A stretch of DNA of 64,000 bases, taken from contig NZ_RCIQ01000008.1 in NCBI RefSeq assembly GCF_004000255.1, forward strand, positions 62,001-126,000, given 5' to 3'. Each line of letters starts with the position of its first letter. Position 1 is the stretch's first letter. The position numbers and the translations under genes were made by a program. A model generated the notes under the pieces. The model did not search any database. It had not been told where the DNA came from and saw only the letters and a program-made list of their open reading frames with translations. This DNA comes from Nioella ostreopsis. GTDB lineage: Bacteria; Pseudomonadota; Alphaproteobacteria; Rhodobacterales; Rhodobacteraceae. This document shows positions 43,898-53,955 of this stretch, one piece after another.

Positions 43898-45028
43898 ATG
43901 ACCAGATTTCCCATGCTCGCCCTGGGCCTGACCCTGCCGCTTTTGGCGGCCTGCAACACGCCGGGTGGCTTCGACTTCGATTTCCGAAACAACGGCATCA
44001 ACGCCGCCACGCCCGCCAGCGAGGCGGCCACCGCCGCGCGCCCGGAACCCGATCAGTTCGGGCTGATCACCTATCCCACCTATCAGGTGGTCGTCGCCAA
44101 CAGGGGCGACAGCCTGAGCACGGTCGCAAACCGGATCGGCATGGATGCCAGCGAACTGGCACGCTTCAATGGCCGCAACGAGACCGACATCCTGCGCGAT
44201 GGCGAGGTCTTGGCCCTGCCCCGCCGGATCACCCCGCCGGGGGCGTCCGCCAGCACCACGGACATCACCTCCATCGCCTCGGCGGCCATCGACCGGGCGG
44301 ATGCGGATGCACCAGCGGCGTCCTCTGCCCCCGTGCTGCAGGTTCAGGGCGGGGCCGAACCCGTCCGCCACCGCGTGGCGCGCGGGGAAACCGCCTATTC
44401 CGTATCGCGGCTGTATGGCGTGTCTGTGCGGTCCCTTGCGGATTGGAACGGGCTGGGGCCGGAGCTGACGGTGCGTGAGGGTCAGTTCCTGATCATCCCG
44501 ATCGTTCTGGAAGAGGCATCGACCTCCCCGGACGGCAATGGCCCCGGCAATTCCGCCACGCCTGTGCCGCCATCGGCGTCAGAGCCGCTGCCAGAGGCGA
44601 TTTCCACCGCGGAACTGCCCGAGGCCCCGGCATTGGATGCGCCCACCCCGACGCCCGAGGAAACGGCGGCAGCCAATTCGGAACCGCAGATGCAACGCCC
44701 GGTTCCTGGCCAGATCCTGCGCCCCTACAGCGCCCGCAACGAAGGCATCGACCTGTCGGCCACGGCCGGTACGTCGGTTCGCGCCGCCGCGGCTGGTGAA
44801 GTCGCCGCCATCACCCGCGACACCGATCAGGTGCCGATCCTCGTGCTGCGTCACCCCGGCAACCTGCTGACGGTCTATGCCAATATCGACAATATCCGGG
44901 TGGAACGGGGCGACACCGTTGCGCGCGGCCAGACCATTGCGGATGTGGGGGAAGGCGATCCGGCCTTCCTGCATTTCGAGGTGCGCCAGGGCTTCGAGTC
45001 GGTCGATCCGACACCCTATATCGAATAA
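43898..45028 (+). CDS. NlpD-like lipoprotein: two LysM domains and degenerate LytM (M23) domain
   Basis: This 376-residue protein has a lipobox (LTLPLLAAC, Cys ~20), a LysM domain at ~residue 60-110 (YQVVVANRGDSLSTVANRIG), a second at ~150-210 (RVARGETAYSVSRLYGVSVR), a Pro/Ala linker and a C-terminal M23 domain. Two of four Zn ligands are missing: the His of HxGxD is Asn (NEGID), and the first His of HxH is Phe (FLHFEV). That pattern marks NlpD/EnvC-type amidase activators rather than endopeptidases. The surE-pcm context agrees. Confidence 0.88.
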   Translation: MTRFPMLALGLTLPLLAACNTPGGFDFDFRNNGINAATPASEAATAARPEPDQFGLITYPTYQVVVANRGDSLSTVANRIGMDASELARFNGRNETDILRDGEVLALPRRITPPGASASTTDITSIASAAIDRADADAPAASSAPVLQVQGGAEPVRHRVARGETAYSVSRLYGVSVRSLADWNGLGPELTVREGQFLIIPIVLEEASTSPDGNGPGNSATPVPPSASEPLPEAISTAELPEAPALDAPTPTPEETAAANSEPQMQRPVPGQILRPYSARNEGIDLSATAGTSVRAAAAGEVAAITRDTDQVPILVLRHPGNLLTVYANIDNIRVERGDTVARGQTIADVGEGDPAFLHFEVRQGFESVDPTPYIE

Positions 45029-45035
45029 CGAAATC

Positions 45036-45063
45036 GGGCGCCCAGTGGGCGCCCTTTTCTTTT
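45036..45063 (+). terminator. Terminator of the NlpD-like gene
   Basis: GGGCGCCC (45036-45043) pairs with GGGCGCCC (45047-45054) across AGT, followed by TTTTCTTTT. It starts 8 bp after the stop codon. Confidence 0.9.
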
Positions 45064-45081
45064 CCGGTCAGGCAGTTGGCG

Positions 45082-45924
45082 TCAGATCTTCACGCCCCGA
45101 CGCCCGGCGAGATCGGTGAAATACTGCCAGGCCACCCGGCCAGACCGCGCGCCGCGCGTGGCCTGCCATTCGATGGCCTCGGCGCGCAATGTGTCGTCGT
45201 CGATCTCCACCCCATAAGCGTCGCAATAGCCCCGGATCATTGCCAGATAGGCATCCTGATCGCAGGGGTGGAAGCCAAGCCACAGACCGAACCGATCCGA
45301 CAGCGACACCTTTTCTTCCACCGCCTCGGACGGGTTGATGGCGCTGGAGCGTTCATTCTCGATCATGTCGCGGGGCATCAGGTGGCGGCGGTTGGACGTG
45401 GCGTAGAAGATCACATTGTCGGGCCGCCCCTCGACCCCGCCATCCAGCACCGCTTTCAGTGATTTGTAGTGCTGGTCGTCATGGCTGAAGCTGAGATCGT
45501 CGCAATAGAGAATAATTCGCACCGGTGCCCTGCGCAGGATGGCCAAAAGCCGCCCGATGGAGGGCAGATCTTCGCGCTGAACCTCGACCAGTTTCAGCTC
45601 CGGGAAATGCGCTTCAAGCGCGCCGTGCACCGCTTTGACGAGAGAGGATTTTCCCATCCCGCGAGAGCCCCAGAGAAGGGCGTTGTTGGCTGGAAGGCCC
45701 TGCGCAAACTGGCGGGTGTTTTCCATCAGGATATCGCGCGCCCGGTTGATGCCCAGAAGCAGCGACAGGTCCACGCGATTGACCTGCTCGACCGGATCCA
45801 AGCGGTCGGGATCCGCATGCCAGACAAAGGCCGAGGCTGCCTTCCAGTCCGGGGCCGCAGCGGGCGCTGGACGCAGGCGTTCCAGCGCCTCGGCGATCCG
45901 TTTCAGGTCGCCGTCATCGCTCAT
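45082..45924 (-). CDS. DUF815 AAA-type ATPase
   Basis: This 280-residue ATP-binding protein matches DUF815: P-loop WGSRGMGKSSLV, Walker B-like IILYCDDLSF, and the conserved YATSNRRHLMP and LSDRFGLWLGFHP segments of an AAA+ fold. Its substrate is unknown; it often sits near tat genes in Rhodobacterales. The ATG overlaps the tatC stop as ATGA, so it is the last gene of a tatA-tatB-tatC-DUF815 operon. Confidence 0.9.
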   Translation of the reverse strand: MSDDGDLKRIAEALERLRPAPAAAPDWKAASAFVWHADPDRLDPVEQVNRVDLSLLLGINRARDILMENTRQFAQGLPANNALLWGSRGMGKSSLVKAVHGALEAHFPELKLVEVQREDLPSIGRLLAILRRAPVRIILYCDDLSFSHDDQHYKSLKAVLDGGVEGRPDNVIFYATSNRRHLMPRDMIENERSSAINPSEAVEEKVSLSDRFGLWLGFHPCDQDAYLAMIRGYCDAYGVEIDDDTLRAEAIEWQATRGARSGRVAWQYFTDLAGRRGVKI

Positions 45925-46823
45925 TTCGCGTTGTCCTCGGCCTCGGTCTCTGTAGCGGACTCGGCATCCTCTTCGTCGTCCACCCAAAGCCCCTCGGCCC
46001 GCAGGTCCTTCTCGCGCTTGCGTTCCACCAGCTTCACCAGTTGGATCGAGATCTCGTACAGCCCATAGACCACGACGAACAGGATCAGCTGCGTGATGAC
46101 ATCGGGCGGCGTCACAAGGGCGGCCAGCACCAGAATGCCCACAACGGCGTATTTCCGAACGTTTCCAAGGCCCTCGGCCGAGACCAGCCCGGCCTTGCCC
46201 ATCAGGGTCAGCAGAACGGGCAGCTGGAAACAGATGCCGAAGGCGAAGATGAACTTCAGCTCCAGATCCAGCGATTCCTTGACCGAGCCGAGGAAGATGG
46301 TCTGCAATTCCTCGTTCGTGCCGGGTTCGACCCCAGCCTCCATGCCCGTGATCAGCGAGGTCAGCGCCGGAATCACGTCAGAGAAGCCGATGAAGAACCG
46401 CATCGCCAGCGGCGTCACCACGAAATGGGCAAAGGACGCGCCTGCGAGGAACAGCAGGGGTGAGGCAATCAGAAACGGAAGAAACGCATTCTTTTCCGTC
46501 TTGTAGAGCCCCGGCGCCACGAAGCGCCACATCTGGTAGGCGATCACCGGGAAGGCCAGACCAAACCCGACCACCACGGACACGCGGATCAGGGTAAAGA
46601 ACTTTTCCTGTGGGGCCGTGAAGATCAGTCGCGGGTCTTCGCCCCGCTCCAGCAGGATGGTGCGAATGGGCTGGAACAGAAACTCCAGGATCGGTTCCGC
46701 CACGGTGAAGCAAGCCACCATGGCGATGACGAAGGCCAGCACCGACCAGATCAGCCGGGTCCGAAGCTCTGCCAGATGCTCGATCAGCGGGGCGGAGCTG
46801 TCTTCGATCTCGTCTTTTTTCAT
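45921..46823 (-). CDS. tatC: Sec-independent protein translocase TatC
   Basis: TatC is the receptor of the twin-arginine pathway. The 300-residue protein has the conserved N-terminal APLIEHLAELRTRL (SAPLIEHLAEL), six membrane segments and the FAFGICFQLPVLLTLM segment. Its C-terminal acidic tail (after residue ~270, EDAESATETEAEDNAK) is longer than in E. coli. It overlaps tatB by ATGA and the DUF815 gene by ATGA. Confidence 0.96.
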   Translation of the reverse strand: MKKDEIEDSSAPLIEHLAELRTRLIWSVLAFVIAMVACFTVAEPILEFLFQPIRTILLERGEDPRLIFTAPQEKFFTLIRVSVVVGFGLAFPVIAYQMWRFVAPGLYKTEKNAFLPFLIASPLLFLAGASFAHFVVTPLAMRFFIGFSDVIPALTSLITGMEAGVEPGTNEELQTIFLGSVKESLDLELKFIFAFGICFQLPVLLTLMGKAGLVSAEGLGNVRKYAVVGILVLAALVTPPDVITQLILFVVVYGLYEISIQLVKLVERKREKDLRAEGLWVDDEEDAESATETEAEDNAK

Positions 46824-47329
46824 GTGTCGGCGGTTCCGGTACGGGGCTCTCGCGGCGGCAGGTCATCTTCGGCGACGGCAGCCGGATCCTGAGCGGCTTC
46901 CGCGGTTCCGTTGGTCCGAGCCGCGACCCGGTCCTTGGCGGCGGCCACGCGCTGTTCCGCTTCCTTGTGACGCTGCTGCGCCAGTTTCTCGGTTTCGGAC
47001 AGGGGCCGGTCGGCCTCCGCCTCGTCATCCCCGGTCAGAGCAGAGGACGTGGCCCTCTTCATGGCCTCCATCCCCATCTTGCGCGGGCTGGTCACGTTGC
47101 GCAGGTCGCGGGTGATGTCGGTCGCCTTCTTGAGATCCTTCGAAAGCTCATCGAGGCCCGTTTCGCTGGCGGCCGCGTTCATCGTGGTCTGGAACTCTCG
47201 CGCCATGGCCTTGATCCGCCCGGTCACCTGACCGAGCGTCCGGAACATCTTGGGCAGGTCCTTGGGCCCCACGACGATCAACGCCACGATGCCCACGACC
47301 ATCAGTTCCCACATGCCGATGTCAAACAT
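46820..47329 (-). CDS. tatB: Twin-arginine translocase subunit TatB
   Basis: TatB binds TatC and substrate precursors. The 169-residue protein begins with the membrane segment MFDIGMWELMVVGIVALIVV and the VGPKDLPKMFRTLGQVTGR hinge and amphipathic helix, then a long charged helical domain. It lies between tatA (41 bp) and tatC (4-bp overlap). Confidence 0.94.
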   Translation of the reverse strand: MFDIGMWELMVVGIVALIVVGPKDLPKMFRTLGQVTGRIKAMAREFQTTMNAAASETGLDELSKDLKKATDITRDLRNVTSPRKMGMEAMKRATSSALTGDDEAEADRPLSETEKLAQQRHKEAEQRVAAAKDRVAARTNGTAEAAQDPAAVAEDDLPPREPRTGTADT

Positions 47330-47370
47330 GGCAGCCCCTCAGCCCGGCTATGCCGACCCCACGCCGGGGA

Positions 47371-47595
47371 TCAGGCGTTTTCACGATCACGTTCGGGGGT
47401 CACGTCGCGGGCCGCTTCGCCATCTTCATTGGCCGCGTTCTCGATTTCCTCGGTGCCGTCGCGGACGCCGCGCTTGAATGCGGTAATACCCTTGCCCACT
47501 TCGCCCATGAGGCCTGCGATCTTGCCCCGGCCGAACAGCACGAGGACAACAACCGCAATAAGCAGAAGGCCCGGCAGGCCAATATTGTTGAGCAT
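47371..47595 (-). CDS. tatA: Twin-arginine translocase subunit TatA
   Basis: TatA forms the translocation pore. The 74-residue protein has an N-terminal membrane segment ([17 protein letters not shown]) and an amphipathic helix ([20 protein letters not shown]) followed by an acidic tail. The start MLNNIGLPG was chosen at the family N-terminus. It heads the tatABC-DUF815 operon. Confidence 0.94.
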   Translation of the reverse strand: MLNNIGLPGLLLIAVVVLVLFGRGKIAGLMGEVGKGITAFKRGVRDGTEEIENAANEDGEAARDVTPERDRENA

Positions 47596-47738
47596 GTCAG
47601 TCTCCCTTGTCCGGGGCGGCGTCTCGGCCACCTCCGTGAGTTTCACCGTCTATACGTATGGATTCTACTGGCGGGATCAAAGCCCCAATCTGACGCATGC
47701 AGGCAGAAAACGGCCGATTTTTTCGACCGGGACTGTCT

Positions 47739-48833
47739 TCACTTGGAAAAAACGAAGCAGCGGTCGCGCCGGATGGTCAGCCATAGAGCCATTCCGGGCT
47801 TGGGCAGGAACACCGCGGGGACGGTCGCCTTGAGGATCTGGTTGTTGAAATCCATGCGGAATTCCACAAGGCTTTCATGACCCATGAAGCGGGCCCGCTC
47901 CACCACCCCGCGCGCGGGCGCCCCATCGAGCGGCGTCGGATTCGGGCCGCGCCCGCCCCGGTCGAAGTCGATCTTGACGTGTTGCGGGCGGAAGATGATC
48001 TCGACCTCGGTGCCATCAGGGTGACCGGGGGCGAGGAACTGGCCGAAGGCAGTGTCGGTCAGGGCGCCCTGAACGGTGCCGTTGATCACGTTGATGTCAG
48101 AGAAAAACGCCGCCGCGTCGCGGTCGCAGGGGGCGTTGTAGATATTGTAGGGGGCGCCCTGCTGCACGATCCGCCCGCCGCGCATCAGCGCGATCTGGTC
48201 GGCCATGCGCATCGCCTCTTCCGGCTCGTGGGTGACCAGAACCACGGCCGTGCCTTCCTCTTTCAGGAGTTCCAGCGTTTCGTCACGGATGCCATCGCGC
48301 AGCCGGTTGTCGAGGCCGGAAAAGGGCTCGTCCATCAGCATCACACCAGGACGCGGGGCGAGGGCGCGGGCCAGGGCAACGCGCTGCTGCTCGCCTCCCG
48401 ACAACATATGCGGGGCCTTGTCGCCGTAGCCTTTCAGATCGACACGGGTCAACAGCTCCTCGACCCGCTTGGCCTTGTCGGTTTTCGTGCCGGTCAGGCC
48501 GAAAGCGATGTTCTGCGCCACGCTGAGATGCGGGAAGAGCGCGAAGTCCTGAAAGATCAGCCCAACCCCCCGCGCCTCTGGCGGCAGGTGCAAAGCGCCA
48601 TCCGCGAGTACCCGTCCATCGACGGAAACGCTGCCAGAGCTCTGCCGTTCGATCCCGGCAATGACCCGGAGCGTTGTCGTCTTGCCGCAACCTGACGGCC
48701 CGAGCAGGCACATGACTTCACCCGGCGCCACTTGCAAAGAGACATCCCGCAAGACCGTCCGCCCCGCGAAATCACAGGACAGGTTCTGAACGGCCAGTCT
48801 GGGGGGCTGTTGCACGGGCGCAAATCCGATCAA
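47739..48833 (-). CDS. Orphan ABC transporter ATPase (FbpC/PotA type with TOBE domain)
   Basis: This 364-residue ATPase of the Fe(III)/polyamine/CUT family has Walker A GPSGCGKTT, signature MLSGGEQQRV, Walker B VMLMDEPFSGLD, switch His in VTHEPEE and a C-terminal TOBE-type domain (residues ~250-360). No permease or binding-protein gene is adjacent. No ATG fits: the frame opens with TTG at 48833, and GTG at 48815 is an alternative. It lies upstream of tatA in the same direction, 143 bp away. Confidence 0.85.
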   Translation of the reverse strand: MIGFAPVQQPPRLAVQNLSCDFAGRTVLRDVSLQVAPGEVMCLLGPSGCGKTTTLRVIAGIERQSSGSVSVDGRVLADGALHLPPEARGVGLIFQDFALFPHLSVAQNIAFGLTGTKTDKAKRVEELLTRVDLKGYGDKAPHMLSGGEQQRVALARALAPRPGVMLMDEPFSGLDNRLRDGIRDETLELLKEEGTAVVLVTHEPEEAMRMADQIALMRGGRIVQQGAPYNIYNAPCDRDAAAFFSDINVINGTVQGALTDTAFGQFLAPGHPDGTEVEIIFRPQHVKIDFDRGGRGPNPTPLDGAPARGVVERARFMGHESLVEFRMDFNNQILKATVPAVFLPKPGMALWLTIRRDRCFVFSK

Positions 48834-49557
48834 TTGTCTCGGATTTCGCAGCTATCAGCCCCGCACGCATGTTTCAAGCTCCTGTCATCCGGGCATGTTG
48901 ACGCCTTGTCCAGGAATCTGTGCTGCAAGAGGTGTTAAGGTGCTGTTTCAGCTTTCTTGTGTATCATCATGGAATCCAGAACTGAATCCAAACAATGCAC
49001 AGGGTTATCCACAGGAAATCAATGTAGTGAAGCGGCACCCAGTCCTCTCTTTCTGCGCGGCGAGGTCCTGCTGGCGCTTGAAGACCGACCAGAGCAGCTG
49101 AGTGGTTCGGATTTCATGGATTTCACCCAGAGAATCCCCTTTATGATCAAAAAAACTTTCTGATCTCAGATTCTTGGACGGCGACAGGCTACAAAATCAC
49201 CCCATCCAGTGCAGAATATCGCGATTCTGGAATCTTCTTGCGTAAGTTGGCTTCGATTTCGCTGCTGGAGTCCGTGAATCTGGAATCCATTTTACGACGG
49301 TTTGACTGCTATGGCATGTCCTGAAACCTGATCTCATGGCTTCAGCTCACCTTTTGGCACTAATTTGAGTCAATTTTACACATACCGGAAGGCCCCCCAA
49401 GGCAGCCCCTGGCGCCTTGGGGGGATCACCGCATTGATCTGATCGGGAAAGACAAGCCCACCCGTCTCGCAGACACGAGTGAGTCTTGTTTGGAGTCAGG
49501 ATGTTATGAGCGGACTCTCACATCCGCCGCTGTCCAGAGTCGTCGAATTAGACGCCT
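48834..49557. other. 724-bp gene-free region dense in GANTC sites, with DnaA-box-like sequences
   Basis: No credible gene on either strand. From 48914 to 49541 I count 15 GANTC sites, the recognition site of the cell-cycle methylase CcrM; about 2.5 would be expected at uniform base frequencies. TTATCCACA at 49005-49013 is a perfect DnaA box; TTTTACACA at 49374-49382 and the reverse complement of TGATACACA at 48958-48966 each have one mismatch. Paired motifs GATTCTGGAATC (49223) and GAATCTGGAATCC (49276) recur. A CCCCCCAAGGC/GCCTTGGGGGG hairpin lies at 49393-49424. Confidence 0.6.
49393..49424. other. Strong 11-bp hairpin without T-run
   Basis: CCCCCCAAGGC (49393-49403) pairs perfectly with GCCTTGGGGGG (49414-49424), 10-nt loop. 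It lies 134 bp beyond the SDR gene's stop on that gene's strand. No T-run follows on either strand, so its use as a terminator is uncertain. Confidence 0.6.
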
Positions 49558-50337
49558 CTACAGCGTCGCATTCGTCGAACCGCCGTCCAGAAGGATGTTC
49601 TGACCGACCATATAGCCTGCGTATTGAGAGCACAGGAATGCGCAGGTGGCCCCGAACTCCTCTGCCGTGCCATAGCGCCCGGCCGGGATCGTCGCGGCGC
49701 GGCGGTCCATGGCCTCTTCCAGCGTGATGCCATTCTGCGCGGCGGCCGCCGTATCGAGCGATACGGCCCGGTCGGTCGCATGGATGCCCGGTAGAAGGTT
49801 GTTGATGATCACGCCTTTGCCGGCCACCTGCCGGGACGTCCCCGCAACATAGCCGGTCAGCCCGGCGCGGGCCGAGTTCGACAGGCCCAGAACCGCGATC
49901 GGAGCCTTCACGGATTGGGAGGTGATGTTCACCACCCTGCCCCATCCGCGCGCCATCATCCCCGGCATCAGCGCCTTCATCAGGGCAATCGGGGTCAGCA
50001 TGTTGGCGTCGAGCGCCTTGATGAAATCCTCACGCTCCCAGTCCTGCCAGCTGCCCGGCGGCGGACCGCCTGCGTTGTTGACGAGAATATCGACGTCACC
50101 GGCAGCTGCCAGCACCTTGGCGCGGCCCTCTTCGGTGGTGATGTCAGCGGCGATGGCGATCACCTCCACCCCATGGGCTGCGCGAATATCCTCAGCCGCC
50201 TTTTCCAGCGCCTCGGCCCCGCGCGCGTTCATCACCAGGTTGACGCCATTAGCCGCCAGCATCTCGGCACAGCCTCGTCCAAGCCCCTTGGACGAGGCGC
50301 AGACCAATGCGCGCTTGCCAGAAATTCCCAGATCCAT
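49558..50337 (-). CDS. SDR-family protein lacking the YxxxK catalytic pair
   Basis: This 259-residue protein has the SDR Rossmann start RALVCASSKGLGRG (an ASSKGLG variant of TGxxxGxG), LVNNAGGPPPG and a C-terminal LLDGGST. At the catalytic position, however, it has LSNSARAGL: Tyr is Ser and Lys is Arg. This matches the beta-ketoacyl-ACP-reductase-like SDR subgroup reported to lack the standard tetrad. Function is unknown; it may use another mechanism or bind without turnover. A divergent Hint-domain gene starts 128 bp away. Confidence 0.88.
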   Translation of the reverse strand: MDLGISGKRALVCASSKGLGRGCAEMLAANGVNLVMNARGAEALEKAAEDIRAAHGVEVIAIAADITTEEGRAKVLAAAGDVDILVNNAGGPPPGSWQDWEREDFIKALDANMLTPIALMKALMPGMMARGWGRVVNITSQSVKAPIAVLGLSNSARAGLTGYVAGTSRQVAGKGVIINNLLPGIHATDRAVSLDTAAAAQNGITLEEAMDRRAATIPAGRYGTAEEFGATCAFLCSQYAGYMVGQNILLDGGSTNATL

Positions 50338-50464
50338 GATCCTCTTCCCCGTCGTTCATGTTTCGTTAACCAGTGCCTTACCATGCTGTTGCCAGCCCTG
50401 CCACCTTCTGACCGCTTGACGGTTCGCCCCCCTCGGGACTAGCCAAGGCGCAAAGGAATTCGTG

Positions 50465-51463
50465 ATGTCCCGTCGTACCGCCCAGTTCAGCTTTCCCACC
50501 TATACCGCCAGCGACCTGATCGTGCATTGGGGGGCCAATGAGGGCGATCCGATTGGTGGCCTGCAGGACGTCGTGGCCGGTGACAGCTATCGGCTGTCCC
50601 GTGACGCGCAGCCACGGGCTCTGGCGATCTGGGACGGGCCGGAGGGCACCGAAGTGGCCGACGGCACCGAGGTCGGGCAACCCGGCGACAAGGTTCTGCT
50701 GGAGGTCTGCCACAGCATGATGGCCCCGGAAGGCACCTTCGTAGAACTGCTGATCCTGACCGTGACCGGCGACGAAGACACCGCCCGCCATTTCCTGCCA
50801 CTGGCCCCGATGACCCCGCGCGGGGAATACGAGCTTGTCGCCTCGGAACCCGCATTGACCGCGCAGCGGCTGGCCGATATCGCCAGCGTCAGTTTCATCG
50901 CGGGGACGCGGTTGACGATGGCCAACGGGCGGCAGGTGCCGGTGGAGGAATTGCAGGCGGGCGACCGGCTGCTGACCCGAGATCACGGCCCGCAGGAGAT
51001 TCGCTGGATCGGCCAGCAGGTGCAGCGGGCCACCGGCGCGTTGGCCCCGATCCGAATCCGCGAAGGCACGCTCAACACCGCCAATGACCTGCGGCTGTTC
51101 CCGCATCACCGGCTGTTCATCTGGCAGCGCAGCGATGAACTTGGGACGGGGCGGGCCGAGGTGCTGGTCAAGGCCGCGCATCTGGTCAATGGCGACACGG
51201 TGCGGCGCGAAGAAGGGGGCTTCATCGAAAGCTACCAGATCCTCTTCGGCGCGCATGAGATCATCTATGCCGAAGGAGTGGCGGTCGAAAGCCTGCTGGT
51301 CACCCCCCAGACCCGCGCCGCCCTGCCCGACGATGTGGAGATTGAACAGACCGATGCCGACCGCCTGCTGGCGGCCGATATCGAGGTCGATGACAAGGCC
51401 CTGACAGAGGCCGGGGACCCCGCCGAACGCCTGACCCGGGCCAGCCGCGGACAGACGGATTAG
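50465..51463 (+). CDS. Hint-domain protein of Roseobacter type
   Basis: This 332-residue protein has an N-terminal domain (residues ~1-135) of unknown function and a Hint (hedgehog/intein-type) domain from ~140: SFIAGTRLTMANGRQVPVEE, then LQAGDRLLTRDHGPQEIRWI and FPHHRLFIW. The usual first-residue Cys (C-FTAGT) is Ser here, which still could give N-O acyl shift or may be inactive. The C-terminal splicing His-Asn is not evident. ATG 50465 was preferred to GTG 50462. Confidence 0.8.
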   Translation: MSRRTAQFSFPTYTASDLIVHWGANEGDPIGGLQDVVAGDSYRLSRDAQPRALAIWDGPEGTEVADGTEVGQPGDKVLLEVCHSMMAPEGTFVELLILTVTGDEDTARHFLPLAPMTPRGEYELVASEPALTAQRLADIASVSFIAGTRLTMANGRQVPVEELQAGDRLLTRDHGPQEIRWIGQQVQRATGALAPIRIREGTLNTANDLRLFPHHRLFIWQRSDELGTGRAEVLVKAAHLVNGDTVRREEGGFIESYQILFGAHEIIYAEGVAVESLLVTPQTRAALPDDVEIEQTDADRLLAADIEVDDKALTEAGDPAERLTRASRGQTD

Positions 51464-51639
51464 GATGGTCCGGTGGCCGTGTGCCTTTATCGGGTGGCGT
51501 TGCCTGTGGGTGGACAAGGCCCTGGCGTCACGTCCGCCTGCCAAAGACCTGTGATCACGACGGACAACACCCGAGGGCACCCGGCCTGATCCCCCGGATT
51601 TCCTTGCCAATCCTCATGGCTGCGCCTATACGCGCGGCC

Positions 51640-53247
<1,608 letters not shown>

Positions 53248-53316
53248 CTGGGGTGAAGAGTAACCGCTAAACCCCTGTTAATCTTCTGTTTACCTTTTGA
53301 TGCGCATCTTGGCCGG

Positions 53317-53799
53317 ATGTACCGGTATCTAGTGATTTGCGTGGGCCTCGCCGCCTGCGTATCCGCGGGCGGCGAGTTCGCGTCACCAGTCACAGGGATT
53401 ACCGGTACATACTCCCAACAGGTCGTGATTTCGGACCACCCGCACCATGTCCTTTATGGTCATGTGGTCGCGCTGACCGATGACAGCGATGCGCCGGTTC
53501 GGGCATTGGTGATCAGCCACAGGCGCAACGGGGTGCACCGATTGCGCATTTCCGAGGCGTATCACTCGGGCCGCGAACTGCCCTTTCGGCGGCTCGATCA
53601 CCGGCTCGGCTGCACACACGGGCATTGCCGAAACGACGCGCTCGGCTTCATCGCGCTTGGTCCCGGCATAATCGAGCGTGCCACGCGCGAAGGGTTCAGC
53701 GCACAGCTTCTCGGCCCGTATGGCCGCATCAGGATCCACGCCCCGGCCGCGTTGTTCCGCGATATGACGACCCGTTCGCAACAATCGGACACGCCATAA
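53317..53799 (+). CDS. Small putative lipoprotein
   Basis: This 160-residue protein begins MYRYLVICVGLAACVSAGGE with a lipobox-like LAAC (Cys14), suggesting lipid anchoring. The remainder is a beta-rich ~140-residue domain with a pair of Cys in GCTHGHCRND (metal or disulfide) and repeated His. I do not recognise the family. It lies 69 bp after prfC and may have its own promoter. Confidence 0.65.
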   Translation: MYRYLVICVGLAACVSAGGEFASPVTGITGTYSQQVVISDHPHHVLYGHVVALTDDSDAPVRALVISHRRNGVHRLRISEAYHSGRELPFRRLDHRLGCTHGHCRNDALGFIALGPGIIERATREGFSAQLLGPYGRIRIHAPAALFRDMTTRSQQSDTP

Positions 53800-53955
53800 T
53801 CCCGCGAATCGGCTTGGATTTGACCATTTCCGCGTTTTGTTTTATGTGCATTCGCAGCATCGCGACACGCGCGATGTCCGAACCGCGGAGCGCGATGTGG
53901 CAGATGCGCTCCATTCACATGACGCGGGCAAATGACCCCGCCAGACTGGACGCAT

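Noticed and set aside
48834-49557. Chromosomal origin of replication
   Set aside because: One perfect and two one-mismatch DnaA boxes are too few, and the usual alphaproteobacterial origin neighbours (hemE and its partner genes) are absent; listed only as a DnaA/GANTC-rich region.
48834-49557. 4.5S RNA, tmRNA or RNase P RNA in the gene-free region
   Set aside because: None of the conserved core sequences of these RNAs were found on either strand.
53248-53290. Terminator after prfC (GGGGT/ACCCC)
   Set aside because: Only a 5-bp stem with a 16-nt loop and no contiguous T-run.
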